A stretch of 64,000 nt of DNA from Serripes groenlandicus. Lineage: Eukaryota; Mollusca; Bivalvia; Cardiida; Cardiidae. Numbering within the stretch: position 1 is the first letter of the stretch; each line of letters opens with the position of its first letter. Both the position numbers and the translations under genes were made by a program. Shown in pieces: positions 22,006 to 34,900 of the stretch. Where the stretch lies: assembly GCA_031761405.1 (NCBI GenBank), contig JASEVX010000007.1, positions 62,693,062 to 62,757,061 on the forward strand, given 5' to 3'. The notes beneath the pieces were generated by a model. The model had not been told where the DNA came from, searched no databases, and worked only from the letters and a program-made list of their open reading frames with translations.

Positions 22006-22775
22006 CACATTGAGAACATGAACAACGAACTGGTTCCAATGAGGGACATTAATGATAATTAGATTATCTCCCTTGTCAAATAAAGACCAAGGAAGACCAA
22101 ATAGTTGGTAGGTCCTTTTAGTTGGAATCCTTTGTCTTTATCGCTATTTCGCAATGAGATATTGCAATTACTCTGTACACATTAATCATAAATGTGTTAA
22201 TTAAATTGATGATTTAAAAGAGAAAATGTACATAGCAGTGTTTAAAGAAAAAAATGTGGAATTACTAATCAATCTAATAACAGTTGGCCAAGAAAATGCA
22301 ATTATAAGTGCAACATCAAGTGCAAAGAAACCAATGATAAAAACAGAGGAAACCAAATGATAGGACCTAGCTAGATGTAGAGAGTATTAAAGGGAGATAA
22401 CTGACCGATGTTTCCAATTCCACCAACGATACTTAGCGCTAAGTAATACTTAAATACTTAAGAGCATATGTCTTCATTGTTGTTTTCATTTCTAAACAAG
22501 TAATGTAAGTCAGCAAGGTAACTTTTGATGTCAACTTAGTCATGTATTTAAACATATTCGACCATTCATGTGTTACAAAATATTAAGGAAACAAAAATGA
22601 TGAAAAACGCTTTGAAGTATTTAAGTATAACTTAAGGCTAAGTAGTGTTGGTGGAATTGGACCCTGATCAAATGCCGACATTTTCTATATTATTCTAAAT
22701 ATTTCCGACATATTCCCGAAGGTAGTTATTTAATTAAACACCTGTTCATCGTTACAGCACTGTGTTTCGCCTTAA
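22006..22775. other. No recognised feature
   Basis: AT-rich with AATCTAATAA-type runs; no gene or repeat family recognised. Confidence 0.5.
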
Positions 22776-23010
22776 TTAACCCTTTCCCTTATACGACAAT
22801 ACTGCAGTAGACGACTTTGAACATATTTTGTCAAACAATAGAAAATCTCTATAATTGAATGGATAACCTACATGTATGACTAAAAGTGGAAAACATTGTG
22901 GCAAAATGAGAAATTGCTCGTTTTGAGCAATTTCTTCTTTTGTCACTATGTTTTCAAAAAGCCGTCTGCTGCTGAGGCGTCAGAAAGCGTCTATATGAGG
23001 AAAGGGTTAA
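22776..23010 (+). mobile_element. TTAA-MITE-1, left member of an abutting pair
   Basis: Ends TTAACCCTTTCCC...GAGGAAAGGGTTAA; its right TTAA is the left TTAA of the next copy. Confidence 0.78.
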
Positions 23011-23228
23011 CACTTTCCCACTCAACAGTGGCCTTTCGATGCAACTGCAGCAGACGACTTTTGAAAACACGTCGGCAAAAGGAAATCTTGCTCTTAATGA
23101 GTAATTTCACTGTTTGCCCCAATGTTATCGAACCTTATTCTATTATTCTACATACATTTATAGAATGTTTCCATAGCTGTTTTTTTAAGTCTACTATACG
23201 AAATGTGTTGTATGTGGGAATCGGTTAA
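23007..23228 (-). mobile_element. TTAA-MITE-1, right member of an abutting pair
   Basis: Shares TTAA at 23007-23010 with its neighbour. Ends CACTTTCCC...GGGAATCGGTTAA; more diverged than the neighbour. Confidence 0.72.
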
Positions 23229-23555
23229 GCCTCGAATTTGAAAATCGACATTTGGAGGTTTTGATATTATACCCGACCAAAGACCAGGGCTCGTATGCAC
23301 TGATCAATCATTTTGAAAAATCAAACATTTTGAATTTTGAATTTTAAAAGAAACACTTTCTGATTGGTTCAGACGTTTTAAATTGTGTTACAAGGATTTT
23401 TTTTTTGTGTGAATTAAAATTATAAGATTTATAACCGGAAATGTTTGAGAGTGCTTTTCCAGAATTGCAACTCGTACGGTCATATCTAATACACATATGC
23501 ACGAATGAGACCTTATCGACTTACTTTACTGGGATGATCAGGAGAGACCAAGATC
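23229..23555. other. No recognised feature
   Basis: AT-rich; nothing recognised. Confidence 0.5.
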
Positions 23556-23770
23556 AGAATACAATACAGTACATTTCTTTATTATGCTGTCTATATAGTT
23601 TGACCAGTCAGAAAATCATTTAACTATAATGAATAGTCTACATTGATATTAAATACAATACAATACAATACATCTTTTTATTATGCTGTCTTTACAGGTT
23701 GACGAAAAATCATTTTAACCATTACGAATAAAGCATTTTGTGACTGTTTCTAGTCTACATTGATATCGGA
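23556..23770 (+). repeat. Tandem duplication of about 100 bp, diverged
   Basis: AATACAATACA-TACAT...TTTATTATGCTGTCT and GTCTACATTGATAT occur twice in order. Confidence 0.6.
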
Positions 23771-23937
23771 TAGTTCAGACCTGTCTTGTTTCGCTAGATT
23801 GTAGACATTCCATTGAATTAACGTTCGTTTTGAGCTATTAGTTCCAGAAGCGATATGACGTATTGATAAAGTCTCAATCGACGTCGGGCTACTGGCAGAC
23901 ACATGATGTGCCTGCCCTTTCTCCCCCGTTTTTCTTT

Positions 23938-24152
23938 ACCCTTTTCCACATACAGACGTATCTGCAGCTGTTGACTTTTTGAAAACATTGTGCCAAGAGG
24001 AGGAATTGCTCATGATCATCAATTTCCCATTTTGTCACATTGTTTTAAACTCTTTTTATATAATTAAAATATCATTTATGGATATTATTCCCATTACTGC
24101 CAATACGTTTCGAAAGTCGTCTGCTTTAGATGTGTTGTATTTTAGAAAGAGA
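23938..24152 (-). mobile_element. TTAA-MITE-1, old copy
   Basis: CCCTTTTCCACATACAGACG left, AAAGTCGTCTGCTTTAGATG and TTGTATTTTAGAAAG right. Confidence 0.55.
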
Positions 24153-24632
24153 AAATCCAGGATGGACGCATCCAATATCACAGAGATGACATGCGATTAA
24201 CACAACATGGGGATCTTTGTGTATATAAATGGACAATCCAGGTTTGTGTTATCACAAAATAATCACAAATTCTATTTTTATTATCTCTTAATAAGTCTTC
24301 CCTAACGTCTCGCAAAACACCTTAGTCCCACGCTAAAAGTAGGTACCAAAAATCAAAGTCAATGTCTTTAGTTTGCCCAACAATCATAAATTAATGATCC
24401 ACTCGCAACATAAAACATGAATTTTATGTTTGCAATACTTTCATAATTCATCGAACATATAAACATTCCATGAATAAATGGATAATCCTCAATCCGCTGC
24501 CAGATTATACTGTTTATCATAAAGTTTTTTTTTAATGATGCTGTTCTCAGAAGATTAGAGAGAAGTAGGAAGCAAACCCTTAACTATGCACACCCTTCAT
24601 AATAATTACAGGTTGTGGTGCCGCTCTGTTCA
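24153..24632. other. No recognised feature
   Basis: AT-rich, nothing recognised. Confidence 0.5.
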
Positions 24633-24826
24633 GACATAAACATCTGCAGTCGACTTTTGAAAACACTATGGCAAAAGGAGAAGTTGCTCATAATAACCTC
24701 TTTTGCCACAATGTTTTCCACCGTATTCAATAATTATACTTTCATGTATATAAAGAGTGTTCGTAGTTTTTGCCTAGATGTGTTCGAAGACGTCTGCTGT
24801 AGATCAGTTGTATCTGGTAAAGGATA
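24633..24826 (-). mobile_element. TTAA-MITE-1, old copy
   Basis: CATCTGCAGTCGACTTTTGA arm, hairpin remnant and GACGTCTGCTGTAGATCAGT arm; both termini lost. Confidence 0.5.
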
Positions 24827-24887
24827 CAATAAAATAAATAAACAAACTGCTATGGATTTGATTCGTATTCAGTAGTATTGGCATGAT

Positions 24888-25316
24888 TCAATGTGTAGAG
24901 CTGAAAATGTCCACAAATGAGCTTCATTTTGTAGAGATGAAAATATGCACACATGAGCTTCAATTTGTAGAGACGCAAACTTGCACAAATGAGCTTCATT
25001 TTGTGGAGCTGAAGATGTGCACAAATGAGCTTAATTTTGTAGAGATGCAAACTTGGACAAACTAGCTTCAATGTGTAGAGATGCGAATATGCACAACTGA
25101 GCTGCAAATATGCAAAAATGAGCTTAATTTTGTAGAGATTAAAATATGCACACATGAGCTTCATTTTGAAAATCTGAAAATGTGCTCAAATGAGCTTCAT
25201 TTTGTAGAGATGCAAACTCTCACAAATAAGCTTCAATTTGTAGAGCTGAAAATGTTCTCACATGAGCTTCATTTTTCAAAGCTGAAAATGTGCACAAAGG
25301 AGCTTCATTTCAAAAC
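24888..25316 (+). repeat. 36-bp tandem repeat, about 12 units
   Basis: The unit is TGAGCTTCATTTTGTAGAG then ATGAAAATATGCACACA, with one unit shortened near 25100. The length is a multiple of 3, so long frames stay open on both strands. No start context, signal peptide or splice sites suggest a real protein. Confidence 0.85.
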
Positions 25317-25387
25317 ATAACTTCACAATATAAACAATAAAACTTTATATGGTTTGCACTTATAATCACTTTTACAAGTATTTAAAG

Positions 25388-25575
25388 ACGTTCACACATA
25401 CAGACGCTTTCTGGAAAGCTCTGCAGCAGACGACTTTTGAAAATATTTGACAAGCGGAGAAATTTCTGATAATGATTAAATACAAGTTCTCTCATTTCTA
25501 GAGAGTTTCCATATTTTGGACTAAGTATTTTCAAAGTCGCCTGATATAGATTTGTTGTATTTGGGAAAGGGTAAA
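25388..25575 (-). mobile_element. TTAA-MITE-1, deleted copy
   Basis: ACATACAGACGCTTTCTGG and TCTGCAGCAGACGAC left, TTGTTGTATTTGGGAAAGGG right; the hairpin centre is mostly gone. Confidence 0.6.
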
Positions 25576-25891
25576 GTATATTAAGTTTTAAGACTACAAA
25601 TTGTGAGTTATTTCCATAAAATTGAGCCACATCACGACCATCAATTACTTCCTTTCCCACGATGTATTTAATACACATTTGCAGTAGAAACGCTATAACA
25701 CGTCTGTATTAGCTCGGGTGAAATAAACGCGAGCCTTTTTTTCTTTTTTATAGTTGGTATAAACTGAGTAAATGGTAAAACTTATCAAGAATATTTAATT
25801 TCGTTTCCACGGAAACGCTTATCTCTGATCGGAGAAATGATATTTTGTTGTTGGAGGTATCTGTAATGAAAAGTTTGTGTTTGTTTTTAAC

Positions 25892-25909
25892 ATGGATTCT
25901 ACTGACACG
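25892..25909 (+). CDS. TES: Candidate first coding exon of the testin gene
   Basis: ATG in a good start context (A at -3, G at +4) opens MDSTDT and meets a consensus GTAAGT donor at 25910. The phase (0) matches exon 2, and a short N-terminus before the CLKC cluster is typical of testins. An upstream ATG at 25866 lies in another frame and reaches a stop at 25911. No other start was found between here and exon 2. Six codons cannot be proved by homology, so this rests on start context, donor quality and phase. Confidence 0.5.
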
Positions 25910-28900
25910 GTAAGTGTATTCTATTTTTTTTTAGTTTTCCCACATGCAGACGAATTTGGAGGCATCTGCATCATTGAGACAACAGCATAAAAAACTCCCA
26001 CAATTACCACTTTCTGTCGATTTTCAACTATTTTTCTAACAATATTAAATGAATCAATATTCCTTCCTAAATTTTAGATTTTTTATAATGTTTTTTTAAA
26101 ATAAAATAAAAAAAAATCTTGCCGCAGATTCATTGTTTAATGGAAACAGTTAACTCTTTCACTCATATTCTGCAGCAGACGGCTTTGAACATATTTTGTC
26201 AAAAAATAGAAAATCTCTACAATTGAATGGATAACCTATGACTAAAAGTGGTAAACATTGTGGCAAAAGGAGAAATTGGTCGTTTGGAGCAATTTCTTCT
26301 CTTGTCACTATGTTTTCAAAAAGCCGTCTGCTGCGGAGTAAACCGAACATGTTTACTTGTTTTGGATAGAAGCTGTTCCTTTGTTCAGAAATTCATGATT
26401 GATCTAGTTTGATTAGACTAGAAACAGTCCATTCATTTTAATATTTTTGAGATACATGCGTTAACCCTTTCCCACCTGTAGATGCATTTTGACGCATCTG
26501 CAGCAGACGTCTTTTAAAAAACATTGTGACAAAAGGAGAAATTGCTAAAATCGAGCAATTTCTCCTTTTGCCGCATAGTTTTCAACTTTTTCAGTAATTA
26601 TACCTAAACTAATAGAGATTCATTTTCGCCTATCTTTGAGCAGACATTGTCCAATTCGTCTGCTGCAGACTTGTCGTATGTTGGAAAGGGTTAAGATTTG
26701 ATAAAATCTCGGAAATTAAGACATCTCTCAGAACCTGGAGTGACTGCCCTTCAGCTATTTACCCCTTTCCACATACGGATGGTTTCCAGGGGCGTAGCTT
26801 GGCAATAATCAATGTGTAGGCCGGCCGTCTCGTGAGAAAATCAACATTGTGGACTCTGCGTAAAGTATAGACCCGAATCAGCCTAAGCATGTCACACAGG
26901 CGTACCCGGATATACACTTTTCGCCTCCTTTTGATTTTCTGTTTCAGGAATCACTGCTCTATATATATATCCCCTCTTATACGGAATGTGTCGGCTGGAT
27001 CAGTCTGCGCGGACAACGCAGGCTGATCTGGTCGATACATTACGCAGATGTGTAGCGCCGCAGCTGCATTTTGGGGACATTCTTAGAAAAAAGGTGTAGG
27101 CACGTGCCTACAGTGCCTAAAGGGAGGTACGCCCCTGGTTTCCGACGCTTTTACAGCAGACGGCTTCTGAATTTATCCCGGCAAAAAGGAGAAATTTCTT
27201 ATGATGATATGATGATATCCCTTTTTTGACACAATGTTTTTAACTGGATTCTATAACTGCACTTTGATTGAAAAAGAGTTTCCATAGTTTTTTTCTACAT
27301 CTTTTCAAAGATGTCTGTTGCTAATATGTAGTAAGGTTTAATATAAAATTACTATATAAACAGCATGGTTTTATAGTACTATTACTTTTACTTTAGAGAC
27401 TGATTCCACTTAGCTGATATGAGGTAATAACAAAATTAAAAAATAAAACAGGAATAAAATATCTTGATGAAGCTTTGTTACGCGTAAACCGATCATAGGA
27501 AATGTGCAACCATTGTAGATATACAATTATGAACACCATGCTATCTTATCCAAATCAACAATGGGAGAGGGAGATGGGGAGAGGGAGAGAGAAAGAGAGA
27601 GAGGGGGAGAGGGAGAGGGAGAGGGAGAGAGAGGGAGAGGGAGAGGGAGAGGGAGAGGGAGAGGGAGAGGGAGAGGGAGAGGGAGAGGGAGAGGGAGAGA
27701 GAGGGAGAGACAGGGGGAGAGGGAGAGAGAGAGAGAGAGGGAGAGAGAGAGGGAGAGAGAGAGAGAAGGAGAGGAGAGAGAGAGAGAGAGAGTGAGAGAG
27801 AGAGAGGGAGAGGGAGATGGAGAGGTAGAGAGAGGGGGGGGGGGGAGGGAGAGGGAGGGGGATATATAGAGAGAGAGGGGGGGGGGGCGAGGGAGAGCAA
27901 GAGGGAGATATATATATATATATAGAGAGAGAGAAAGAGAGAAGGCTATAGAGGGCTATAGAGGGCTATAGAGGGCTATAGAGGACGATATACGGCTATA
28001 GAGGGCTATATATGGCTATATACGGATATAGAGGGCTATAGAGGGCTATATGGGAAAAGAGAGGGAAGGAGAAGTCTAGAGCAGTCAAGAGAGGGCTAGA
28101 GAGGGCTAGAGAGGGCTATATATGGCTAGAGAGGACTATAGAGGAATATAGAGAGCTATATATGGCTAGATAGGGATATAGAGGGTTATAGAGGGCTAGA
28201 GAGGGATAGAGAGGGATATTAAGGGCTAGAGAGGGCTAGAGAGGACTAGAGAGGACTAGAGAGGACTATATAGGGATATATAGGGCTAGAGAGGGCTAGA
28301 GAGAGCTAGAGAGAGTGTACGCGAACAGCATACTATATACTTGATAACTATCACTGTTCATCCTTTCATATCGTATGGTACAAAACCTGAAAAGATCGCT
28401 CAAAAAAAAAAAATACAATATAATACAATACAATATGCTATACATTTCTGGATTTGCTATATCCCTGCTATATCCCTGACGCTAGATTATTTTCAGCGCA
28501 GATGACACTGAGATAGCAACGCGTTATTCGTTTACCCTTACTCATCATGCTCATTACTCAGACAAATACACAGCAGAAAACTTTAACCCTTTCCCTCATA
28601 TAGACGCTTTCTGACGCCTCTGCAGCTGACGGCTTTTTGAAAACATAGTGATAAAAGAAGAAATTGCTAAAAACGAGCAATTTCTCCTTTTGCCACAATG
28701 TTTTCCACTTTTAGTCATGGGTTATCCATTCAATTATAGAGATTTTCCATTTTTTGACAAAATATGTTCAAAGTTCTCTGCTGCAGAATTGTCGTATGAA
28801 GGAAAGGGTTAAAGATAGCTTAGTAAAACTATATAAACTCTCATTATAGTTACACAATTATTATATATATTAGAGTTAAGAAGTGTGACACAATTAGAAA

Positions 28901-31900
28901 TTGCGCATCACGTGTAATTTCTCATGTTGCCACAATGCTTTCTATGTTTTTCTGCTGGGCCAAGTGAGGTCAAGCTGCTTATGTATGGGGGTAGTGACAC
29001 AAAGTGTAACCTAAGTTTGGGTGAAAGTCCAAACAGACTCCTTATTGTTTGTCAAGTACAACGGGGTTGGTGAAGCGAAAACAACCCAATTATTTAAACC
29101 CGATCAGTTCCAAGAGAATACACTTTGTTTATATCAAAAAATAGATTTGTTTATTTAAAGGTCAAAGCATGCCAAATTAGTTCCGTTAAACCCTTTGTTT
29201 GCCAAAAAATGAATGATTACATGCCTTTACCGGATTTCATTGAATATGTGAAAATGAGTGTTGTAAATATGTTTATTTGGGTTTTATGCCACTTTCAACA
29301 TTATTTCAGTTATATCACGGTGATAGTTCACTTATTCATGATTCCTGGGTAAACAAACCAGTACTAGGCTAGAAAATGTGTCTTGCTCAAGTGCACTCCA
29401 CCACGACCGTAGTGCCGCGACTGGGGATCGAACCCGGGACACCCGGTTTCATATCCCCGACGCTAACCACTCGACCACAGCGGATTCCTTGTAAATATGT
29501 TAAGGATGCACAGGAACTGTTTGATTTAATGATTTTGTGGTAGTTTGGCCGTGTCTGATATTGAAAATAGAGGATGTGGAAAAACCAGTGTTTGGCCCAG
29601 TCCCATTGTGTACACAATGACGGGAACCATCTTCGCGGAGTGATTTCTTTCTTACAATATACATGACCCCCATAGTTTTGGATTGTTATAAAGCTCTTAA
29701 CAGTGATATAGGGTATTCTACTTGTAAACAAATGAAGAGATTTTGACAATTCATGATTGAAATTTGTTGATTTACATATTAAAAAAAAGAAGACATTTAA
29801 TTGTTAATATTTGACTTTTCGTTTTATTTAATACTATCCCTCTTACAGACGCTTTCCGCCGCCTCTTCAACAGACGAATGTTGAAAACATTGTGACTAAA
29901 GAAGTAAATGCTCGTTATAAGCAATTTCCTTTTTAACCACAATGTTTTCAGCTTTATTACTCTTTTTTTTAATTTTTAGAGATAGTCAATATAGCTAACG
30001 AATTGTCCCGTAAGCCTATATTATCGAATAATAATCATTATTGTTCAAACGCAAACATGCAGATGAAAACTCTAGCTTCATCATTTTGCTTGCATTTTAG
30101 TGATTGTTAATTGTTCACGATTGTCTATCAATAAGACAAATTCTTTAAATCGTTAACTTATATTTGAGTAATATCGATGACAAAGAAGAAAAAAAAGATC
30201 CACAGCTTTCAAATTACTTACGGATTTCTAATATTTGGGACAATTTGTAAATCGTAACGCTATAACACTCCTACATCAAACAGTTTGCTTTTATGTGTAA
30301 CACACGGATGTCTTTTTGATTAAGTGTTGCCAGTAAACCCTTTCCCTCATACGACAATTCTGCAGCAGACGACTTTGAACATATTTTGTCAAAAAATGGA
30401 AAATCTCTATAATTTAATGGATAACCTATGACGAAAAGTGGAAAACATTGTGTCAAAAGGAGAAATCTTCTTTTGTCACTTATGTTTTTCAAAAAGCTGT
30501 CTGCTGCAGAGGCGTCAGAAAGCGTCTATATGAGGGAAACGGTTTCTATTCTAAATGATTGCGCCATCCTATCAATACGTCGGATACTATCAAACTAGGA
30601 TATATTCGACACTACTTTTATTGTAACGATATAAAACTCCTACATAAAATGATGAACATTTTCCCGTTTAACCCTTTCCCTCATATAGCCGCTTTCTGAC
30701 GCCTCTACAGCAGACGGCTTTTTTGAAAACATAGTGACAAAAGAAGAAATTGCACAAAACGTGCAATTTCTCCTTTTGCCACAATGTTTTCCACTTTTTG
30801 TCGTAGGATATCCATTCAATTATGGAGATTTTCTATGTATTGACAAAATACGTTCAAAGTCGTCTGCTGCAGAATTGTCGTAAGAGGGAAAGGGTTAACT
30901 ACGATGTTTACCGAAGTTGCTTTATACTCGTTAACAGACCAAACAAATTTACAATAATAGTACCCAGTGGAAAATATAATAAAAATCTCGACAAGATTAG
31001 GTTAGTAAAAAGAAAAGTAAAGCAAAAACACGAAAAGATTCAAGTGCTTCCAAAGCACTGAACGACGCAGTTTTTGTACATATCGATGAAATAGAGAGAG
31101 ACGCGAAGCTCCACAGTCCATGATTAAACGCGATAATGGTGGCTGATAAGGCGAGTGTGGAGGTATTCTGTGGTGTTTTTGGCAGCGAAGTCTGGCATTA
31201 AATACTTAACAGTATGCTTTTATGTGTGACACACGGATGCACTTTCGGTTAGGTTTTTGCGAGTTAACCCTTTCTCTCATACGACAATTCTGCAGCAGAC
31301 GACTTTGAACATATTTTTATCAAAATAAAAGAAGAAAATCTCTATAAATGAATGGATAACCTATGACTCAAAGTTGAAAACATCGTGGCAAAAGGAGAAC
31401 TTGCTCGTTTTGAGCAAGTTCTTCTTTTGTCACTATATTTTCAAAAAGCCGTCTGCTGCAGAGGCGTCAGAATGCGTCTTTATGAGGGAAAGGGTTAAAG
31501 ACGGGATTTCCCTTCTGAATGACTGTACCTGCCTCTATCAATACGTCGGACGTCAACATCTTTTTCTATGGAACCAGGAGATCAATTGGGATAACACTCC
31601 CCAGGAACCATCCTTTCAACGTCCCGACCAAAATGTCTCCATTTTATTGGATCCATGGAGAATTCTGATTTCCTTGGAAACAGGATTTCTGTTTTATTCT
31701 TCTTCCAAACAATAGTAGATTTTCAAATAATTTTGTAGAAATGTTCTTCGGCTAACCCTCTATCGGATTCCTTCAAACCGTGATGCTTGGACAAAAGACA
31801 TGGCCGCCAAGGGCGGTTGCTGTTTTGCTTTATATGGATACAGTGAATACTTCTCCTTCGAAAGTATCAGGTCGATTTTAAAATATGTTCGTATAGATAT

Positions 31901-34900
31901 TTCTAGGGTGACCCTCCATAAGATTCTTTCGAGGCATGGCCGCAATGGAATATATTTTGTCGTATATTGTTTTAGGGAACACTATAAAAATCTTCTCCTC
32001 AGAAAGTAACAGAACGATTTTCAAATAATTTGGTTGACATGTTCTTTCAGTGACCCTCTACCTGATTCCTTCAAGCCATGTTGATTGGAAAAAAGACATA
32101 ATCACCAGGGACTGAGACTGAAAATTGTCCCCTAAGAAAAAAATGTCTGATTTTAGAATACTAACCGGTACAAAAACATTTCTTTTGTAACCTTCTATCA
32201 GTTTGACCAAGTCAAATTAAATTGACAAAAGACAGAGAGGGGTTTGGTAATTTCGTCCTGTGGTAATGGAGGTGTGCTGGTCATATTCGGCCTCTTGTAT
32301 GAGCTTACGTGATCGCAAAATGAGTTATTTTGGTTGACTGTGTGGTTGGTAAGACAAATCCTATTGCATATCTCAGGTGAGCGACCTAGGAGGCATCATG
32401 ACCCTCTTGTTTTTTATGCCATTACTTTTGCCCTATGATATTGCACTATGATCGTAGGCAGCAAGGATCGAACTTGGTATGCCCGGTCACAAATCCCCGC
32501 GGTTACCACTCACCAAGGATGGATGTTCGACTAGTCATTATCCATGTCCCACAAACAGACGGTTTCTGCCGACGTCAGCACACGACTTTTGAAAACATTA
32601 CGGCAAAAGGAGAAATTGCTCATAATGAGCAATGTCTCCATTTAATAGTTAGTCAATCATTGTTCTTACATTAATAAAGAGATTCCTTTTCTTTTCTTAC
32701 TAAATATGTTCAAAGTCATCTTTGCTGCAGATTTGTTGTATGCGGGAAAGGATCAATAAGCATATGTTGTTTTCCCTATAACACGGCTTAGTTATGTACT
32801 GCTTCTATGATTTTGTCTGACCTACTTCCTTAACCCTTTCCCATATACAACACATCTGCAGCAGACGTCTATGAAAACATATAGGCAAATATATGGGAAA
32901 AACTCTATAACTATTAGTTTAATTAACATATAGAGTTGAAAACATTGTGGAAAATGAGAATCTGCTTACTCTGAGCAAATTTCTCTTCTGCCACAATGGT
33001 TTCAAAAGTCGTCTGCTGCAGAGGCATCAGAAAGTGTCTGTAAGTGTAAAAGGATTAATTACAGGAGTAATTAGACCAAGAAGCTTTCCCAGGTATTCGG
33101 GTTTACCTCTTACGTATATACCTTTGATTACTTGGCAGCAGACGACTGTTTGGAAACATTGAAGAAAAATCAGAATTGCCTCCCTTTGCTGTTATAGTGC
33201 TCTTTGTGTCTTTAAAAAGACTTTCATGTATCCGGATTTTGAAATAGTTTATAATAATTGAATGCAAATGAGTTGGATTTGGTTGATTCTACCAAGTAAA
33301 ATGGGGGTAAATCATATCGATTAACCATTTCCCCCACATAATATATCCATAAAAATATGGTAAAACTATAAATGAAAGTATTATTTATTCAACTGAGTTG
33401 ATCGTTGTTTTATCTCCAAATGATAAACTACTAATCATGGGCCATTGCTCCTTTTGTCACTGCGTTTTTCTAGCGTCGTCTACCGCAGATGCGCTTTTTA
33501 CCCCTAACAGACATGTGATGTTATCTTTCTTTGACGTCACTACATATATCAGGAGTTCATCACGGCGGGGATTATCTCATAAGGGCGGGGTTGGTGTTTT
33601 TAGGAGTGTAGGTGCTTATTGGATCATAAACGCGTCAAAGTCTTTGAACCATTCCTTTCAGACTGTCAAAACAACTGTATGGCATATCAAAAAGAGAGGG
33701 GAGAAAACGAAACGGGTCTGTGGAATTATCTATTTTTGATTGTGTATGCACACGTATATCTTATCGGTCTATTGATAATTATTATTTGCAAAACGTGTAT
33801 TAAAATGTTCAATGCATTTTTTGAAAGATAACACTTTCTGACACACAGCTGCATTCTGACGCATCTCCAGCAAACGCCTTTGGGAAAGCATTTTGACAAA
33901 AGAAGAGATTGCTCATAATGAGCCATTTCTATTTTTCTCACAATGTTTAAATAATTGAACATTTATGTATGGAGATATTCCGTATTTTTACCGAAATAAT
34001 AACAAAGACGTCTGCTGCAATTGTGTGGGAACGTGTTAATACCATTGTACATCACAGATAAGTGTATTTTGTGAAATAAAACAATACTTTCAATGTTTTT
34101 TTTCACCACATCCGCTTGGTAGAAGGCATCAGTTACCTGTTTTAAGTCGACACCTACATCACAGGGGCTGACATTTCAAATCCTTGTGAAAAGAGAAAAT
34201 GTTTCAAATCAAGCAATGTTTCCTTTTTCGAAATTGACTCAATAATTAATTTTTTTCAGGTTTTATTATTCTTACCTCGCATGTTTTCACAGACGGTAAG
34301 AGAAAACGGTTGAACTAAAACTATATCTTGATTAACATGCTAACAGAAACATCAACAACGAAATTATTTACATAGTCAGTTTTGAACAGCCCGTTGACCT
34401 GTTATGCACTACTGCAAACCAATTAACCTACATCCGTTAAACCGCCAAATATATAGTTCCATCAGTGATGCAGAGACACGATTAATAATAATCATGTCAG
34501 TGCTAGTTTGGTACCGGATTGATACTAAGATTTGAAATTTATCAAGATAATATCTACATAGAGTTAAAATATGTAAATATTATCTTTCTTCATGTTTGGG
34601 CAGATAATAACTATCATTGTGCGTTCTATCTGCCATGCACAGTACTCTCAAAACACCTCGCCAAAATGGAAATTCCAAAATATTCTATAAATAGCTCGCT
34701 AGACTGGTTATCAATGAAACTTCACATCACTAGGCACATTTCAATGAAACTTCACATTACTAGGCAAATTTCAATGTAACTTCACATCACTAGGCAAATT
34801 TCAATGAAACTTCACATCACTAAGCAAATTTCAACGAAACTTCACATCACTAGGCAAATTTTAATGAAACTTCACATCACTAGACAAATTTCAATGAATC

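Noticed and set aside
27541..27900. Long Arg/Glu-rich and Ser/Leu/Pro-rich open frames on both strands
   Set aside because: Product of the GA simple repeat; no start context, splice sites or domains.
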